Assembly: GCF_017743935.1 (NCBI RefSeq) | Contig: NZ_JAGHRE010000006.1 | Coordinates: 1 to 64,000, forward strand | Direction of reading: 5' to 3' | DNA from: Tropicibacter sp. R16_0 | GTDB taxonomy: Bacteria; Pseudomonadota; Alphaproteobacteria; Rhodobacterales; Rhodobacteraceae | DNA: 64,000 nucleotides | Shown here: in pieces, positions 18,298 to 26,824 of the stretch | How positions within the stretch are numbered: the first letter of the stretch is position 1 | Layout: each line of letters opens with the position of its first letter | Position numbers and translations under genes: made by a program | The notes under the pieces: generated by a model | What the model was told of the DNA's origin: nothing | Seen by the model: the letters and a program-made list of their open reading frames with translations, nothing else | Databases searched by the model: none

Positions 18298-18897
18298 TTA
18301 TTCAGCCGCCTTCATCTCGGTCACGATCGAGATCGAAATCGGGCCGGTCGAAAACCCACCAACGCCAAACGCCATGTGATCGATTTCCGTTTCAGCGGTG
18401 AAAGCCACCCACTCGCCTTTGTAGTAGTCAATCACGCCGCCCAAGGGATGCGGCCCCATGTGCGTCAGTTCAGTGGCCAGGGTCACCGGCTGTGTCGTGC
18501 CGTGAATGGTCAAATCCCCCGTCACATTGGCGGTTTTGTCACCGGTCACCTCGACAGAGGTGCTGGTGAAGGTGATCTCTGGGTATGTCGCAACCTCAAG
18601 GAAATCCTTGCTTTTCAGATGGTCGTCCAGCGGGCCAAAGCCCGAGTTCACGCTGTCGGCCTTGATTGTCACGTTCAGTTTGGCATCGCCCGGGTTTTCG
18701 GGGTCAAGGTCCAGGGTGCCATCGGCAACGGTAAACTCGGCCGACTGCATCGAGACACCGGCGTGGCTCCAGCCAAAGTTCACTTCGGTGTGGCCTTGAT
18801 CGGTTTTGTACTGCGCTGCGGTTGCGCCACCTGCAGCTAGCAAAGCGGCAGCAGCACTGACAGAGAGGAGAGAGTGGAAGGAACGGAACATTGTCAT
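18298..18897 (-). CDS. YceI-family periplasmic protein
   Basis: This 199-residue protein has a Sec signal peptide (LLSVSAAAALLAAGGATAA then QYKTDQ) and a YceI lipocalin-like barrel: HTEVNFGWSHAG near the N-terminus, VNSGFGPLDDHLKSKDFLEV in the middle and GGVIDYYKGEW later. YceI proteins bind polyisoprenoid or other long lipids in the periplasm, and their biological roles are loosely defined. I start at 18897, although the ATG two codons later is possible. It shares a terminator with the convergent sulfotransferase-like gene and faces the TetR gene across about 250 bases. Confidence 0.88.
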   Translation of the reverse strand: MTMFRSFHSLLSVSAAAALLAAGGATAAQYKTDQGHTEVNFGWSHAGVSMQSAEFTVADGTLDLDPENPGDAKLNVTIKADSVNSGFGPLDDHLKSKDFLEVATYPEITFTSTSVEVTGDKTANVTGDLTIHGTTQPVTLATELTHMGPHPLGGVIDYYKGEWVAFTAETEIDHMAFGVGGFSTGPISISIVTEMKAAE

Positions 18898-19150
18898 AAC
18901 CCTTTGGTTCGCCGTATCGACAGGATGCAATTTACATGCATTTGCATCTTTTATTCTACCCCTGATGAAAGCAACCCGATTCTCCAGACCTCTCGGCATC
19001 GTGAGCATGTCTTTGCCATTGAACTGAGTGCCAGTTTGCCCAAACACCAAAACCCGCTGGAAACTGGCGTTGAGCTTATAAGCCCCTTTCAACACGGATC
19101 AGAGAAGGAAGGCTTGTCAATTCTGTACAGTTATGTACGTTCAGTGCATC

Positions 19151-19807
19151 ATGACGAACGCTGAAAAATCCGACAACGCCAAACCCCGCGGCCGCGGGCC
19201 AAGCCGCACCAGTCGCGAGGACTGGATACAAACCGCCTTGGACACGCTGATTTCAGACGGGGTGGACAGCGTCAAGGTTCTGACACTGGCCGAAAAACTG
19301 GAATGCGCACGGTCGAGCTTTTATTGGTTCTTCAAGAACCGCACCGACCTGTTGAATGCCCTGCTGGATCACTGGCAATCGACGAACACCAAGGCCCTGG
19401 TCGACAGCACGAAACGCTCTGCAGATACCATCAACCATGCGCTGGTTCAGGTCTATGGCATTTGGGTGGCCGATGGGTCGTTTGACACGCAATTGGATTT
19501 TGCCATCCGCGATTGGGCCCGCAGGTCCGGCAGTGTCAGGCGGGCGTTGGATATGTCCGACACCGCCCGGCTCGACGCCTTGACGGACATGTTTGAACGC
19601 CACGGTTATCCAAAATCCGAGGCCGAGACCCGGGCCAGGATCACCTATTTCACGCAAATCGGTTATGATGCGCTGGACCAGCGCGAAACTATGGAAACGC
19701 GGGCCGCGCGGGGATGGGATTACCTTTATTGCATCACTGGTGTGAAACCCTCGGATGAGGAGTTTGAGGCACTTCGCAACGTGGTCTGGAAAGATGAACC
19801 GGCCTAA
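19151..19807 (+). CDS. TetR-family transcriptional regulator
   Basis: This 218-residue regulator has the TetR helix-turn-helix (KVLTLAEKLECARSSFYWFF, about residues 38-57) and a variable helical C-terminus. The start at 19151 is preferred to an upstream ATG at 19133 that lies in the likely promoter. Its TAA overlaps the TAG of the convergent LuxR-type gene by three bases. It is divergent from yceI, and the 250-base gap holds a TGTAC-AGTTA-TGTAC direct repeat (19124-19138) that could be its site, but that is weak. The target is unknown. Confidence 0.85.
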   Translation: MTNAEKSDNAKPRGRGPSRTSREDWIQTALDTLISDGVDSVKVLTLAEKLECARSSFYWFFKNRTDLLNALLDHWQSTNTKALVDSTKRSADTINHALVQVYGIWVADGSFDTQLDFAIRDWARRSGSVRRALDMSDTARLDALTDMFERHGYPKSEAETRARITYFTQIGYDALDQRETMETRAARGWDYLYCITGVKPSDEEFEALRNVVWKDEPA

Positions 19808-20541
19808 GATCCGGTGTTGCACAACATGAACAGCGCCGATTTGGAATTGATCCCCAGCTTTTCATAAGCCCGCTTGCGGTAGGTCAGCACCGTGCTTGGC
19901 GCGACGTCCAACTCCCACGCGATGGCATCCGCGGTCAAACCCCGAAGCATCCCCTCGCAGATTTCCTTTTCCCGCGCCGACAACGAATTCAAAGGGCTAC
20001 GCACCTTGGCCCCGCTGCGTTCCGAGAAATGGAGTAACACGATCTGCGCAATTGCGTTCCAGAAATCCAGCCGCAGCCGGTTTTCGCTGATCGAGAAACG
20101 CCCATTTTCCTTGAACCGGAAAAAGTTCATGGCGATGACGTCTTCGTCTCGGCAGGCAATGATCGTCAGGCGATCACCCATACCCGCAGCTGCAAAGGGC
20201 TCGTCCCCGCCTGCTTCGGCCATCGTTGTGATCAACGTCTTTCCGGATTGGCGCACCTGCTCAATCGCGGCCCGTGAGGGGTCAGTTTTGAATCCGTCAC
20301 GCAGATAGGTTTGAACCATGTTCTGCACGCCTTTGGCGTGGCGCTCATTATAGGTCAGATAACACTGCGGCCTTGGGGTCTTGTAGGAAAAGACCATGCA
20401 TTGATCGGCCTTGATGACCTGTTCAATCAACTCCAGAAACTGCGCATTGAACCCTGGCGTGCCAATCGACTGCAAGCACGTCGAAAAGATGTGCAAAAAG
20501 TCCGGCGCACCGGGGCCGCTAAAGAAATCTTCCAAGGACAT
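19804..20541 (-). CDS. LuxR-type HTH transcriptional regulator
   Basis: This 245-residue protein has a C-terminal LuxR/GerE DNA-binding domain (LSAREKEICEGMLRGLTAD, then APSTVLTYRKRAYEKLGI). The N-terminal part (about 1-165) has no recognisable receiver Asp and does not look like a canonical acyl-homoserine-lactone domain to me. It is divergent from the aminotransferase operon (118 bases between starts when the 20659 start is used), so it may regulate that operon. The longer open frame up to 20679 would run into the aminotransferase start and is rejected. Confidence 0.82.
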   Translation of the reverse strand: MSLEDFFSGPGAPDFLHIFSTCLQSIGTPGFNAQFLELIEQVIKADQCMVFSYKTPRPQCYLTYNERHAKGVQNMVQTYLRDGFKTDPSRAAIEQVRQSGKTLITTMAEAGGDEPFAAAGMGDRLTIIACRDEDVIAMNFFRFKENGRFSISENRLRLDFWNAIAQIVLLHFSERSGAKVRSPLNSLSAREKEICEGMLRGLTADAIAWELDVAPSTVLTYRKRAYEKLGINSKSALFMLCNTGS

Positions 20542-20658
20542 GGGGGCACAATGCGCAGTCGGGTCCGCAAACGCAACGGCGCCCGTGTCCCCCCTGAATA
20601 AGGACAGACGAAAACAGCGCTCTGGGATAGACAGGCCGCAACGCAACCGAAATCGTGG

Positions 20659-21765
20659 ATGCCCCCAGACATGACCCAATCAGACACCGGTGGATATCAG
20701 GCAGGCCTGTCCGTGGCCGAGGTTCAAAGCCTTGCTGCCGACCAGCCCATCACCAAACTCAGCTCGAATGAAAACCCCTTTGGCCCCTCACCCGCGGCCG
20801 TCGCCGCCGCGCGGGATGCACTCGAGGGCGCCAACATCTACCCCGAACGCACCGACGCAGCCCTGTGCCAGAAACTGGCAGAGTTTCACGGCCAAGGCAT
20901 GAAGCCCGAACAGTTCTTTTCGGCCAACAGCGGGGTCGAGGTTCTGTCCCTGATCGAAGAGGCACTGACCGAACCCGGTCAACGCGCCATCATCTGCCCG
21001 CCCTGCTTTGGCGCCTACACCGGCTCGCTGATGAAAAAGGGTGTCGTGGTGGACAAGGTCGATCTGATCGGCGCGGGGTTTGACGTGCATGTCGATGGCA
21101 TCCTGAACGCAGTAACCCCAGACACACGGCTGGTGTATCTGTGCAACCCCAACAATCCGACCGGCACCTACTTTGGCCAGGACGTGCTTGATGCGGTTCT
21201 TGACGGTCTGCCGGATCATGTGACGCTGATCTACGACGAGGTTTATTTCCAGTTCGCGACCGAGTTCGACCTGCCCGACGCGCTGCGCCATGTGCGCGAT
21301 GATCGAAACATCGTCATCGTGCACAGTTTCTCCAAAGCCTATGGGCTGGCGGGCATGCGCGTCGGTTATGGCATCGCACCCGAACGGATCGCCGCCCAAA
21401 TCCGCAGGCGCAAACGCAGTTTTCACTTGAACTCGATGGGCATGGCCGCTGCCATCGCGGCGCTGGATGATGCCGCGCACCTGGATCGGACCGTAACAAA
21501 CAACACAGCCGAGCGCGCGCGTTTGTCTGATGCGCTGAAGGTGATGGGGTTCGAAGTCGCCAAAAGCCAAGCGAACTTCGTGATGTTCCGTTGCCCCGAA
21601 GGCAAAGATGCCAAAACGTTGACGAATGAACTGGTGACCCATGGTGTCATGGTCCGCCCTGCATTCGACCTGCCCAACCACATCCGCGCCACCGTTGGCC
21701 TGCCGGATGAAAACACCCGACTGTTGAACGCGCTCAAATCGCTGCAAGACAAGGCAAACCCATGA
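20659..21765 (+). CDS. HisC-like class I/II PLP-dependent aminotransferase
   Basis: This 368-residue enzyme has the PLP lysine in SFSKAYGLAGMRVGY, the phosphate and pyridine contacts in NPNNPTGT and IYDEVYF, and the N-terminal LSSNENPFGPSP typical of histidinol-phosphate aminotransferases. The gene is not in a his operon. It overlaps a TPP decarboxylase gene by four bases, which suggests it turns an amino acid into the 2-oxo acid that is then decarboxylated. The first start (20659) or the ATG at 20671 are both possible; neither has a strong ribosome site. Substrate unknown; arginine is one guess because the downstream aldehyde dehydrogenase resembles KauB. Confidence 0.83.
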   Translation: MPPDMTQSDTGGYQAGLSVAEVQSLAADQPITKLSSNENPFGPSPAAVAAARDALEGANIYPERTDAALCQKLAEFHGQGMKPEQFFSANSGVEVLSLIEEALTEPGQRAIICPPCFGAYTGSLMKKGVVVDKVDLIGAGFDVHVDGILNAVTPDTRLVYLCNPNNPTGTYFGQDVLDAVLDGLPDHVTLIYDEVYFQFATEFDLPDALRHVRDDRNIVIVHSFSKAYGLAGMRVGYGIAPERIAAQIRRRKRSFHLNSMGMAAAIAALDDAAHLDRTVTNNTAERARLSDALKVMGFEVAKSQANFVMFRCPEGKDAKTLTNELVTHGVMVRPAFDLPNHIRATVGLPDENTRLLNALKSLQDKANP

Positions 21766-23372
21766 CCCAGGAAGTGACCGGCGGCGAAGCAGCCGTCCTA
21801 TCGCTCCACAACCACGGCATAGACACCATTTTTGGCCTACCCGGCGTTCAGAACGATTGGCTTTACAACGCCTTCTACGATCATCGCGAGAAGTTCCGCA
21901 TCATCCACACCCGCCACGAACAGGGCGCGGCCTATATGGGGTTGGGGTATGCGCTGGCCAAGGATGATCCGACCGTATTCAACGTGGTGCCCGGTCCGGG
22001 GTTGCTGAACGCAACTGCGGCGATGTCGACAGCTTATGCTTTGAACGCCAAGCTGTTCTGCCTGACCGGCCAGATCAGTTCGCGCGCCATTGGCAAGGAT
22101 TGGGGTGAGCTGCATGAGATCAACGACCAGTTGGGCGTGATCCGCGGGCTGACAAAATGGGCAGATCGGGCCAATGCACCCTCTGATGTGCCCGGGTTGA
22201 TCCACGAAGGTTTCCGCCAGATGCTGTCGGGACGTCCCCGTCCTGTTGGGCTCGAAATCCCGATGGATGTTTTGGCCGCCAAAGCGCAGGTCGATCTGTT
22301 GTCCGGCAACGTTCAAGGCGACGAACCTGAGCTGGACGAAGATGCAGTCGAAGCAGCCGCCAAGCTGTTGGGACAAGCCAAATCGCCGATGATTTTCGTG
22401 GGCAGCGGCGCGCAATCATCGAGCGCTTTGGTCCGAGAGCTGGCCGAAACCTTGCAAGCGCCCGTGGTGGGCTATCGCACCGGCATGGGCGTGGTTGACG
22501 CGCGCAGCTATTTGTCGCTGCACCAACCGGCGGCCAAGGCGTTGTGGGACAAAGCGGATGTGGTGCTGGCCATTGGGTCCAACATGCGCGTTCCCGCCCG
22601 CAAATGGATCAAGGGCCATGCCCCGCAGATCATTCGCATCGACGTGGACCCCGACACGCATGAAAAGTTCTTTATCCCCGCATGCGCCATCACGGCCCGC
22701 GCTGAACGCGCATTGCCGGTTCTGATGAGCCGGTTGGAGCGCCACAACCACGTTCGCGCCTCGCGCAAAGACGAACTGCTGGAGGCCAAGGCAAAATGGG
22801 CCGAGCGGTCAGCGGTGCTGGAGCCCCAGCTCAGCTACCTCAAAGTGATCCGCGAAGAGCTGGGAGAGGATGGTGTCTTTGTCGACGAGCTGACGCAGGT
22901 CGGGTTTGCCAGCCGGATCACCTATCCGGTCTATAACCCGCGCACCTTCATCTCGACCGGGTATCAGGGCACCCTGGGATACGGCTTCCCTACAGCACTT
23001 GGCGTGAAACTCGCGCGTCCGGATGTACCGGTGATCTCGGTCTGCGGCGACGGCGGCTTCATGTTCGGGGTGCAGGAGCTGGCAACCGCCGTGCAACACA
23101 AGATCCCGCTGATTGTGCTGCTGTTCAACAACAACCAGTATGGCAACGTACAACAGATGCAAAAGAACAATTATGGCGGCCGGGTGATCGCAACCGATCT
23201 GCACAACCCAGACTTCTTGCGCATGGTCGACAGCTTTGGCGCGCAAGCTCTGCGGGCCACCACGTCGGAAGAGGTACGGACTGCCATCCAGCAAGGCAAG
23301 CGCACCACGGACGTGCCAACGGTGATCGAGGTGCCGTTCACCGAAATGCCAAGCGTTGATCAATTCCGCTAA
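21762..23372 (+). CDS. Thiamine-diphosphate-dependent 2-oxo acid decarboxylase/acetolactate synthase-like enzyme
   Basis: This 536-residue ThDP enzyme has all three domains. The catalytic Glu lies in TRHEQGAAYMGLGYA and the ThDP-binding motif runs GDGGFMFGVQEL...NNNQYGN in the C-terminal domain. No small regulatory subunit gene is adjacent, and its neighbours are an aminotransferase (ATGA overlap upstream) and an aldehyde dehydrogenase, so it is unlikely to serve branched-chain biosynthesis. A role as a decarboxylase of the amino-acid-derived 2-oxo acid, as in the AruH-AruI arginine transaminase route or Ehrlich-type degradation, is inferred from context. Confidence 0.85.
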   Translation: MTQEVTGGEAAVLSLHNHGIDTIFGLPGVQNDWLYNAFYDHREKFRIIHTRHEQGAAYMGLGYALAKDDPTVFNVVPGPGLLNATAAMSTAYALNAKLFCLTGQISSRAIGKDWGELHEINDQLGVIRGLTKWADRANAPSDVPGLIHEGFRQMLSGRPRPVGLEIPMDVLAAKAQVDLLSGNVQGDEPELDEDAVEAAAKLLGQAKSPMIFVGSGAQSSSALVRELAETLQAPVVGYRTGMGVVDARSYLSLHQPAAKALWDKADVVLAIGSNMRVPARKWIKGHAPQIIRIDVDPDTHEKFFIPACAITARAERALPVLMSRLERHNHVRASRKDELLEAKAKWAERSAVLEPQLSYLKVIREELGEDGVFVDELTQVGFASRITYPVYNPRTFISTGYQGTLGYGFPTALGVKLARPDVPVISVCGDGGFMFGVQELATAVQHKIPLIVLLFNNNQYGNVQQMQKNNYGGRVIATDLHNPDFLRMVDSFGAQALRATTSEEVRTAIQQGKRTTDVPTVIEVPFTEMPSVDQFR

Positions 23373-23382
23373 GGGGGGCAAC

Positions 23383-24249
23383 ATGAGCGACACTCAGATC
23401 ATCATACCCAAAGACAGCCCCATCAGAGCACAACTGGAACATGCGGTCTCAACCCGCCGCATGATCTTTGTCGCGGGTCTGCCGGGCACCGGCAAAAGCC
23501 TGATGTTGCAGCAGATCATCCTGCTCGCGGATCAGGCTGGACGCAGGGTTCATACCATGCAGTGGGATGCCGCGCGCCGTCCGTTTGAAACGCCACAGTG
23601 GCTGGAGAAATATCCCGAGGTCGACAACCTGACTCACCCCGGCATTCGCAAGGCCGTAGGGCTTTGGGTGCGCGATGGCGTGATGAATTGGCACGTGCAG
23701 AACAGCGACCCGGCCGAGCTTTTGGTGGCCGAGTTACCTGTCGTGGGCGGTCGATTTACCGAGTTGCTGCACCAGCTGGACGATGAAGCCGAGGCGCTGC
23801 TTGGCTCGGAGCAGGCCGTGTTCTTTGTCCCGATCCCGCGCGCCGAAATCCGCCGCGCCATAGAAGGGTTCCGGGCCGATACATTTGCCAACCCCCGCAA
23901 CGAGCAGGAGACCAAGGACGCCCCGCCCGAGATCGTTCAGAATGATTGGCTCGATATCCGCCGGGTGCATGATCTGTGGACCGACACGCAAAGCGATCCG
24001 GCCAATGCCCATGTCTATGACGCCGAGATTTATCGCAACGTGTATGATCGCCTGATGCGACACCGCAATTTGCAGATCCTCGACATCGACCGGACTTTTG
24101 AGACCAAAGGGTCGGCTTATGAACGCGCCGTCCCGGTGCAAGAGCTGACGGCAAGCGCCGAAGAAATCGATCAGAGCTATGACAAGCTTCAAAGACAGTT
24201 CCCGGGCGACAGCGTCGGCCCGGTGGTCGAGCGCTGGTATGACTTCTGA
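23383..24249 (+). CDS. P-loop NTPase/kinase-like protein of unknown role
   Basis: This 288-residue protein has one clear Walker A motif, GLPGTGKSLM (about residues 32-41). I do not recognise the rest: it contains TMQWDAARRPFE soon after the P-loop and many acidic residues towards the C-terminus. A good ribosome site (AAGGGGGG) precedes the ATG at 23383, ten bases after the decarboxylase stop, and an aldehyde dehydrogenase gene follows after 36 bases. Its place in the middle of a metabolic operon suggests a small-molecule kinase or a chaperone-like ATPase for one of the enzymes, but the sequence does not decide. Confidence 0.7.
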   Translation: MSDTQIIIPKDSPIRAQLEHAVSTRRMIFVAGLPGTGKSLMLQQIILLADQAGRRVHTMQWDAARRPFETPQWLEKYPEVDNLTHPGIRKAVGLWVRDGVMNWHVQNSDPAELLVAELPVVGGRFTELLHQLDDEAEALLGSEQAVFFVPIPRAEIRRAIEGFRADTFANPRNEQETKDAPPEIVQNDWLDIRRVHDLWTDTQSDPANAHVYDAEIYRNVYDRLMRHRNLQILDIDRTFETKGSAYERAVPVQELTASAEEIDQSYDKLQRQFPGDSVGPVVERWYDF

Positions 24250-24285
24250 CGTGCTGCCGGCGCTGACCCCGACAAAGGACAACAC

Positions 24286-25776
24286 ATGACCTTGGACCAA
24301 TCTCGTATTGATGAACTGCGTGCCCAACCCGTGGCACCCGGGCAGAACTTCATCGACGGCCAATCCTGTGCCGCAAGCGATGGCGCGGTAATGCCTGTGA
24401 TCTCTCCGATCGACGGAACAAAGCTGACCGATCTGGCCGCGTCCGGGACCGCCGACGTGGACCGCGCCGTTGCCACGGCCCGGCATGCGTTTGATGCCGG
24501 TCATTGGGCCGAAATGGCGCCGGTCGAACGCAAGCGTATCTTGCAAAAGTGGGCGGATCTGATTGAAGCGCAAGCGCTGGAACTGGCTGTCTTGGGCGCG
24601 CGCGATAATGGAACCGACATCCGCTCGGCACTGAAAGGCGAGCCGCTGTCGGCAGCCCAGACGATCCGCTTTTACGCCGAAGCCATCGACAAGCGAAATG
24701 GGGAAATCACGCCGACGCGCAGCGATGTACTGTCGCTCATCGACCGCGAACCGGTAGGTGTTGTGGGCGTCATTACGCCTTGGAACTTCCCGCTGATGAT
24801 TGGCGCCTGGAAACTTGCGCCTGCCTTGGCGGCGGGCAATTCGGTGGTGATCAAACCATCTGAAGAGGCCAGCCTGTCCACCTTACGCATCGTCCAATTG
24901 GCGCATGAGGCGGGGGTGCCGCCCGGAGTGCTGAACGCCATCACCGGACGCGGCATCGACGTGGGCGCAGCCATGGGCTTGCACATGGACATCGACGTTC
25001 TGGCCTTTACCGGATCTGGCGGCGTGGGCCGGCGACTGATGGAATATTCTGCCCAGTCGAATTTGAAACGGGTCTATCTGGAGCTTGGCGGCAAGTCCCC
25101 CAACATCGTTTTCCCCGATGCCCCCGACCTGGACCGCGCGGCGGCGGAAACAGCAGCCTCGATCTTTCGCAACAACGGGCAGGTCTGTGTCGCGGCCTCG
25201 CGCCTGATCGTGCATCGCGACATTCACGATGATTTTCTGGCCAAGGTGCGGGAACACGCGGTGGCATTGAGGGTTGGCGATCCCCTGGACCTGGGCCATT
25301 CAACCGGCGCACTCGCCAACGCCGCTCAGCTGAACAAAACCCAGTCCGCCGTATCCCGCGCGCTGAAAGAAGGGGCAACCCTTTGGACTGGAGGTCATCA
25401 ATTGCACGCCGACAGTGGAGGATTCTACCACGAGCCAACGGTGCTCACCGGTGTGACGTCGACCATGGACATCGCCCAGAACGAGGTTTTTGGCCCGGTG
25501 CTTGCCGCGCGCAGTTTCGAAACCGAGGATGAGGCCGTGACGATCGCCAACGAAACCGTCTACGGCCTGTCATCGGTGGTCTGGTCGCGTGATATCTCGC
25601 GCGCGCACCGGATGTCACGGCGCATCAAGTCGGGCACCGTTCAGGTGAACTGTTTCAGCGGCGCGGATGTAACCTCGCCGCTGGGGGGCGTGAAGCAATC
25701 CGGAAATGGTTCGGATCGTTCGCTCCATGCACTTGAGAAATACGAAAACCTCAAAGCGACCTGGATTCAGCTCTGA
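24286..25776 (+). CDS. NAD-dependent aldehyde dehydrogenase (KauB/PuuC-like)
   Basis: This 496-residue ALDH has the catalytic Glu in LELGGKSPN and the nucleophilic Cys in NNGQVCVAASR, with normal length. It resembles 4-guanidinobutyraldehyde and gamma-aminobutyraldehyde dehydrogenases. It is the last gene of the aminotransferase/decarboxylase/P-loop operon, and would oxidise the aldehyde made by the decarboxylase. Ten bases separate its stop from the end of the convergent ridA-like gene. It is clearly a different paralogue from the aldehyde dehydrogenase at 13-14.6 kb. Confidence 0.88.
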   Translation: MTLDQSRIDELRAQPVAPGQNFIDGQSCAASDGAVMPVISPIDGTKLTDLAASGTADVDRAVATARHAFDAGHWAEMAPVERKRILQKWADLIEAQALELAVLGARDNGTDIRSALKGEPLSAAQTIRFYAEAIDKRNGEITPTRSDVLSLIDREPVGVVGVITPWNFPLMIGAWKLAPALAAGNSVVIKPSEEASLSTLRIVQLAHEAGVPPGVLNAITGRGIDVGAAMGLHMDIDVLAFTGSGGVGRRLMEYSAQSNLKRVYLELGGKSPNIVFPDAPDLDRAAAETAASIFRNNGQVCVAASRLIVHRDIHDDFLAKVREHAVALRVGDPLDLGHSTGALANAAQLNKTQSAVSRALKEGATLWTGGHQLHADSGGFYHEPTVLTGVTSTMDIAQNEVFGPVLAARSFETEDEAVTIANETVYGLSSVVWSRDISRAHRMSRRIKSGTVQVNCFSGADVTSPLGGVKQSGNGSDRSLHALEKYENLKATWIQL

Positions 25777-25786
25777 GCCTATCGGC

Positions 25787-26128
25787 TCAGGGCATCGCCG
25801 CAATCACAAGGATTTCGACCTTCAGGATTTCACGCGCCAGTTTCGCCTCGCCGCAAGCACGCGCCGGGGCGAAGCCCGTGGGCACCCAATCGTTCCAAAC
25901 CAGGTTCATTTCAGCGAAATCCGCCATATCGGCCAGCCAGATCGTCGTCTGCAACAGGTGGTTTTTGTCAGTGCCAGCCTCGGCCAACAAAGCGTCAACC
26001 TTCGCTAGGCAATCGCGTGTTTGTTCGGTAACAGTGTCGCCCTCGGCAACCTGACCACTGAGGTAGACAACCCCATTGTGCTTGACGATCTTGCTGGCGC
26101 GCTCGGTGGTGTGAAAGCGTTCGATCAC
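25787..26128 (-). CDS. RidA (YjgF/YER057c/UK114) family protein
   Basis: This 113-residue protein has the RidA fold signature: VYLSGQVAEGDT near the start and a late Pro-Ala-Arg (PARACGEAKLA) that matches the Arg used by RidA to hold the carboxylate of enamine/imine intermediates. RidA proteins remove reactive enamines from PLP and FAD amino-acid enzymes. It converges on the aminotransferase/decarboxylase operon, which could produce such intermediates, although the two are on opposite strands. Confidence 0.87.
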   Translation of the reverse strand: MIERFHTTERASKIVKHNGVVYLSGQVAEGDTVTEQTRDCLAKVDALLAEAGTDKNHLLQTTIWLADMADFAEMNLVWNDWVPTGFAPARACGEAKLAREILKVEILVIAAMP

Positions 26129-26218
26129 GGAGTGTCTCCAATTCTGACCACGGGAAAGTTGTTGTGCTTACTCACCAACTCGCGGTCAAAAGAGCAACCC
26201 TGAATATTGCAGAGCCGT

Positions 26219-26731
26219 TCAGTTTTCCGCCTCGCTGCCGTCGAGGTTCTCTAGAAGCTTGCTCAAGAGCCGATTCAACTCTGCCACATCCTGACGTGAA
26301 AACCCGCGTAGCAGGTGTTTCTGTCGTTCCAGTGCCGCCACCAGAACATCATCATGCAGCTGTTGCCCTGCATCGGTCAAAAACCATTCCTTGCGGCGTT
26401 CATCTGGGCTGTTGCATTGGGCGCTGGCCAACCCGGCCTTTTCCAAGCGGGCCAGGCTGCGGCTCACCGCGCCCTTGTCGATACCAATCGTGGCGCTGGC
26501 ATGCGACACGCTGCTGCCAGGATTGCGCGTCAGGCTGACCAGCATCCGCCAGTCCATTGCCCCGATGCCGAATGAATTCTGGTAGTGGCGCGAAGCATTG
26601 CGAGTGAACCGGTTGGCGGCAAAGTTCAGTAATACCGTGGGAGAGCGCGAAAAGCTCAAGGTCTGGCGACCATCCTGGTCCAAACCGGTCAGGAACATCT
26701 CGTCCGGCAGATCGTCTTTTTCCGTCATCAA
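26219..26731 (-). CDS. MarR-family transcriptional regulator
   Basis: This 170-residue protein has a MarR winged helix (SVSHASATIGIDKGAVSRSL, about residues 76-95, and a wing rich in Arg-Lys after it). It is divergent from the P450 gene, with 93 bases between the two starts, and a strong 16-base palindrome lies in that gap. Control of the P450 in response to an aromatic or other small ligand is the obvious inference. Confidence 0.87.
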   Translation of the reverse strand: MMTEKDDLPDEMFLTGLDQDGRQTLSFSRSPTVLLNFAANRFTRNASRHYQNSFGIGAMDWRMLVSLTRNPGSSVSHASATIGIDKGAVSRSLARLEKAGLASAQCNSPDERRKEWFLTDAGQQLHDDVLVAALERQKHLLRGFSRQDVAELNRLLSKLLENLDGSEAEN

Positions 26732-26786
26732 AACCTCGCTTTGTCGCGACCCTAGCGAAATCGGATTGACTCAACAACATCCAACG

Positions 26787-26802
26787 TGTTGACATGACAA
26801 CA
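26787..26802. promoter_or_regulatory. Candidate MarR operator upstream of the P450 gene
   Basis: TGTTGACATGACAACA is an inverted repeat with 14 of 16 positions symmetric, of the size MarR dimers bind. It lies 22 bases before the P450 start. A second partial copy (TCAACAACATCCAACG) lies just upstream. The ribosome site GGGGAGG follows at 26810-26816. Confidence 0.62.
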
Positions 26803-26824
26803 TACCACAGGGGAGGCCAGCAAA

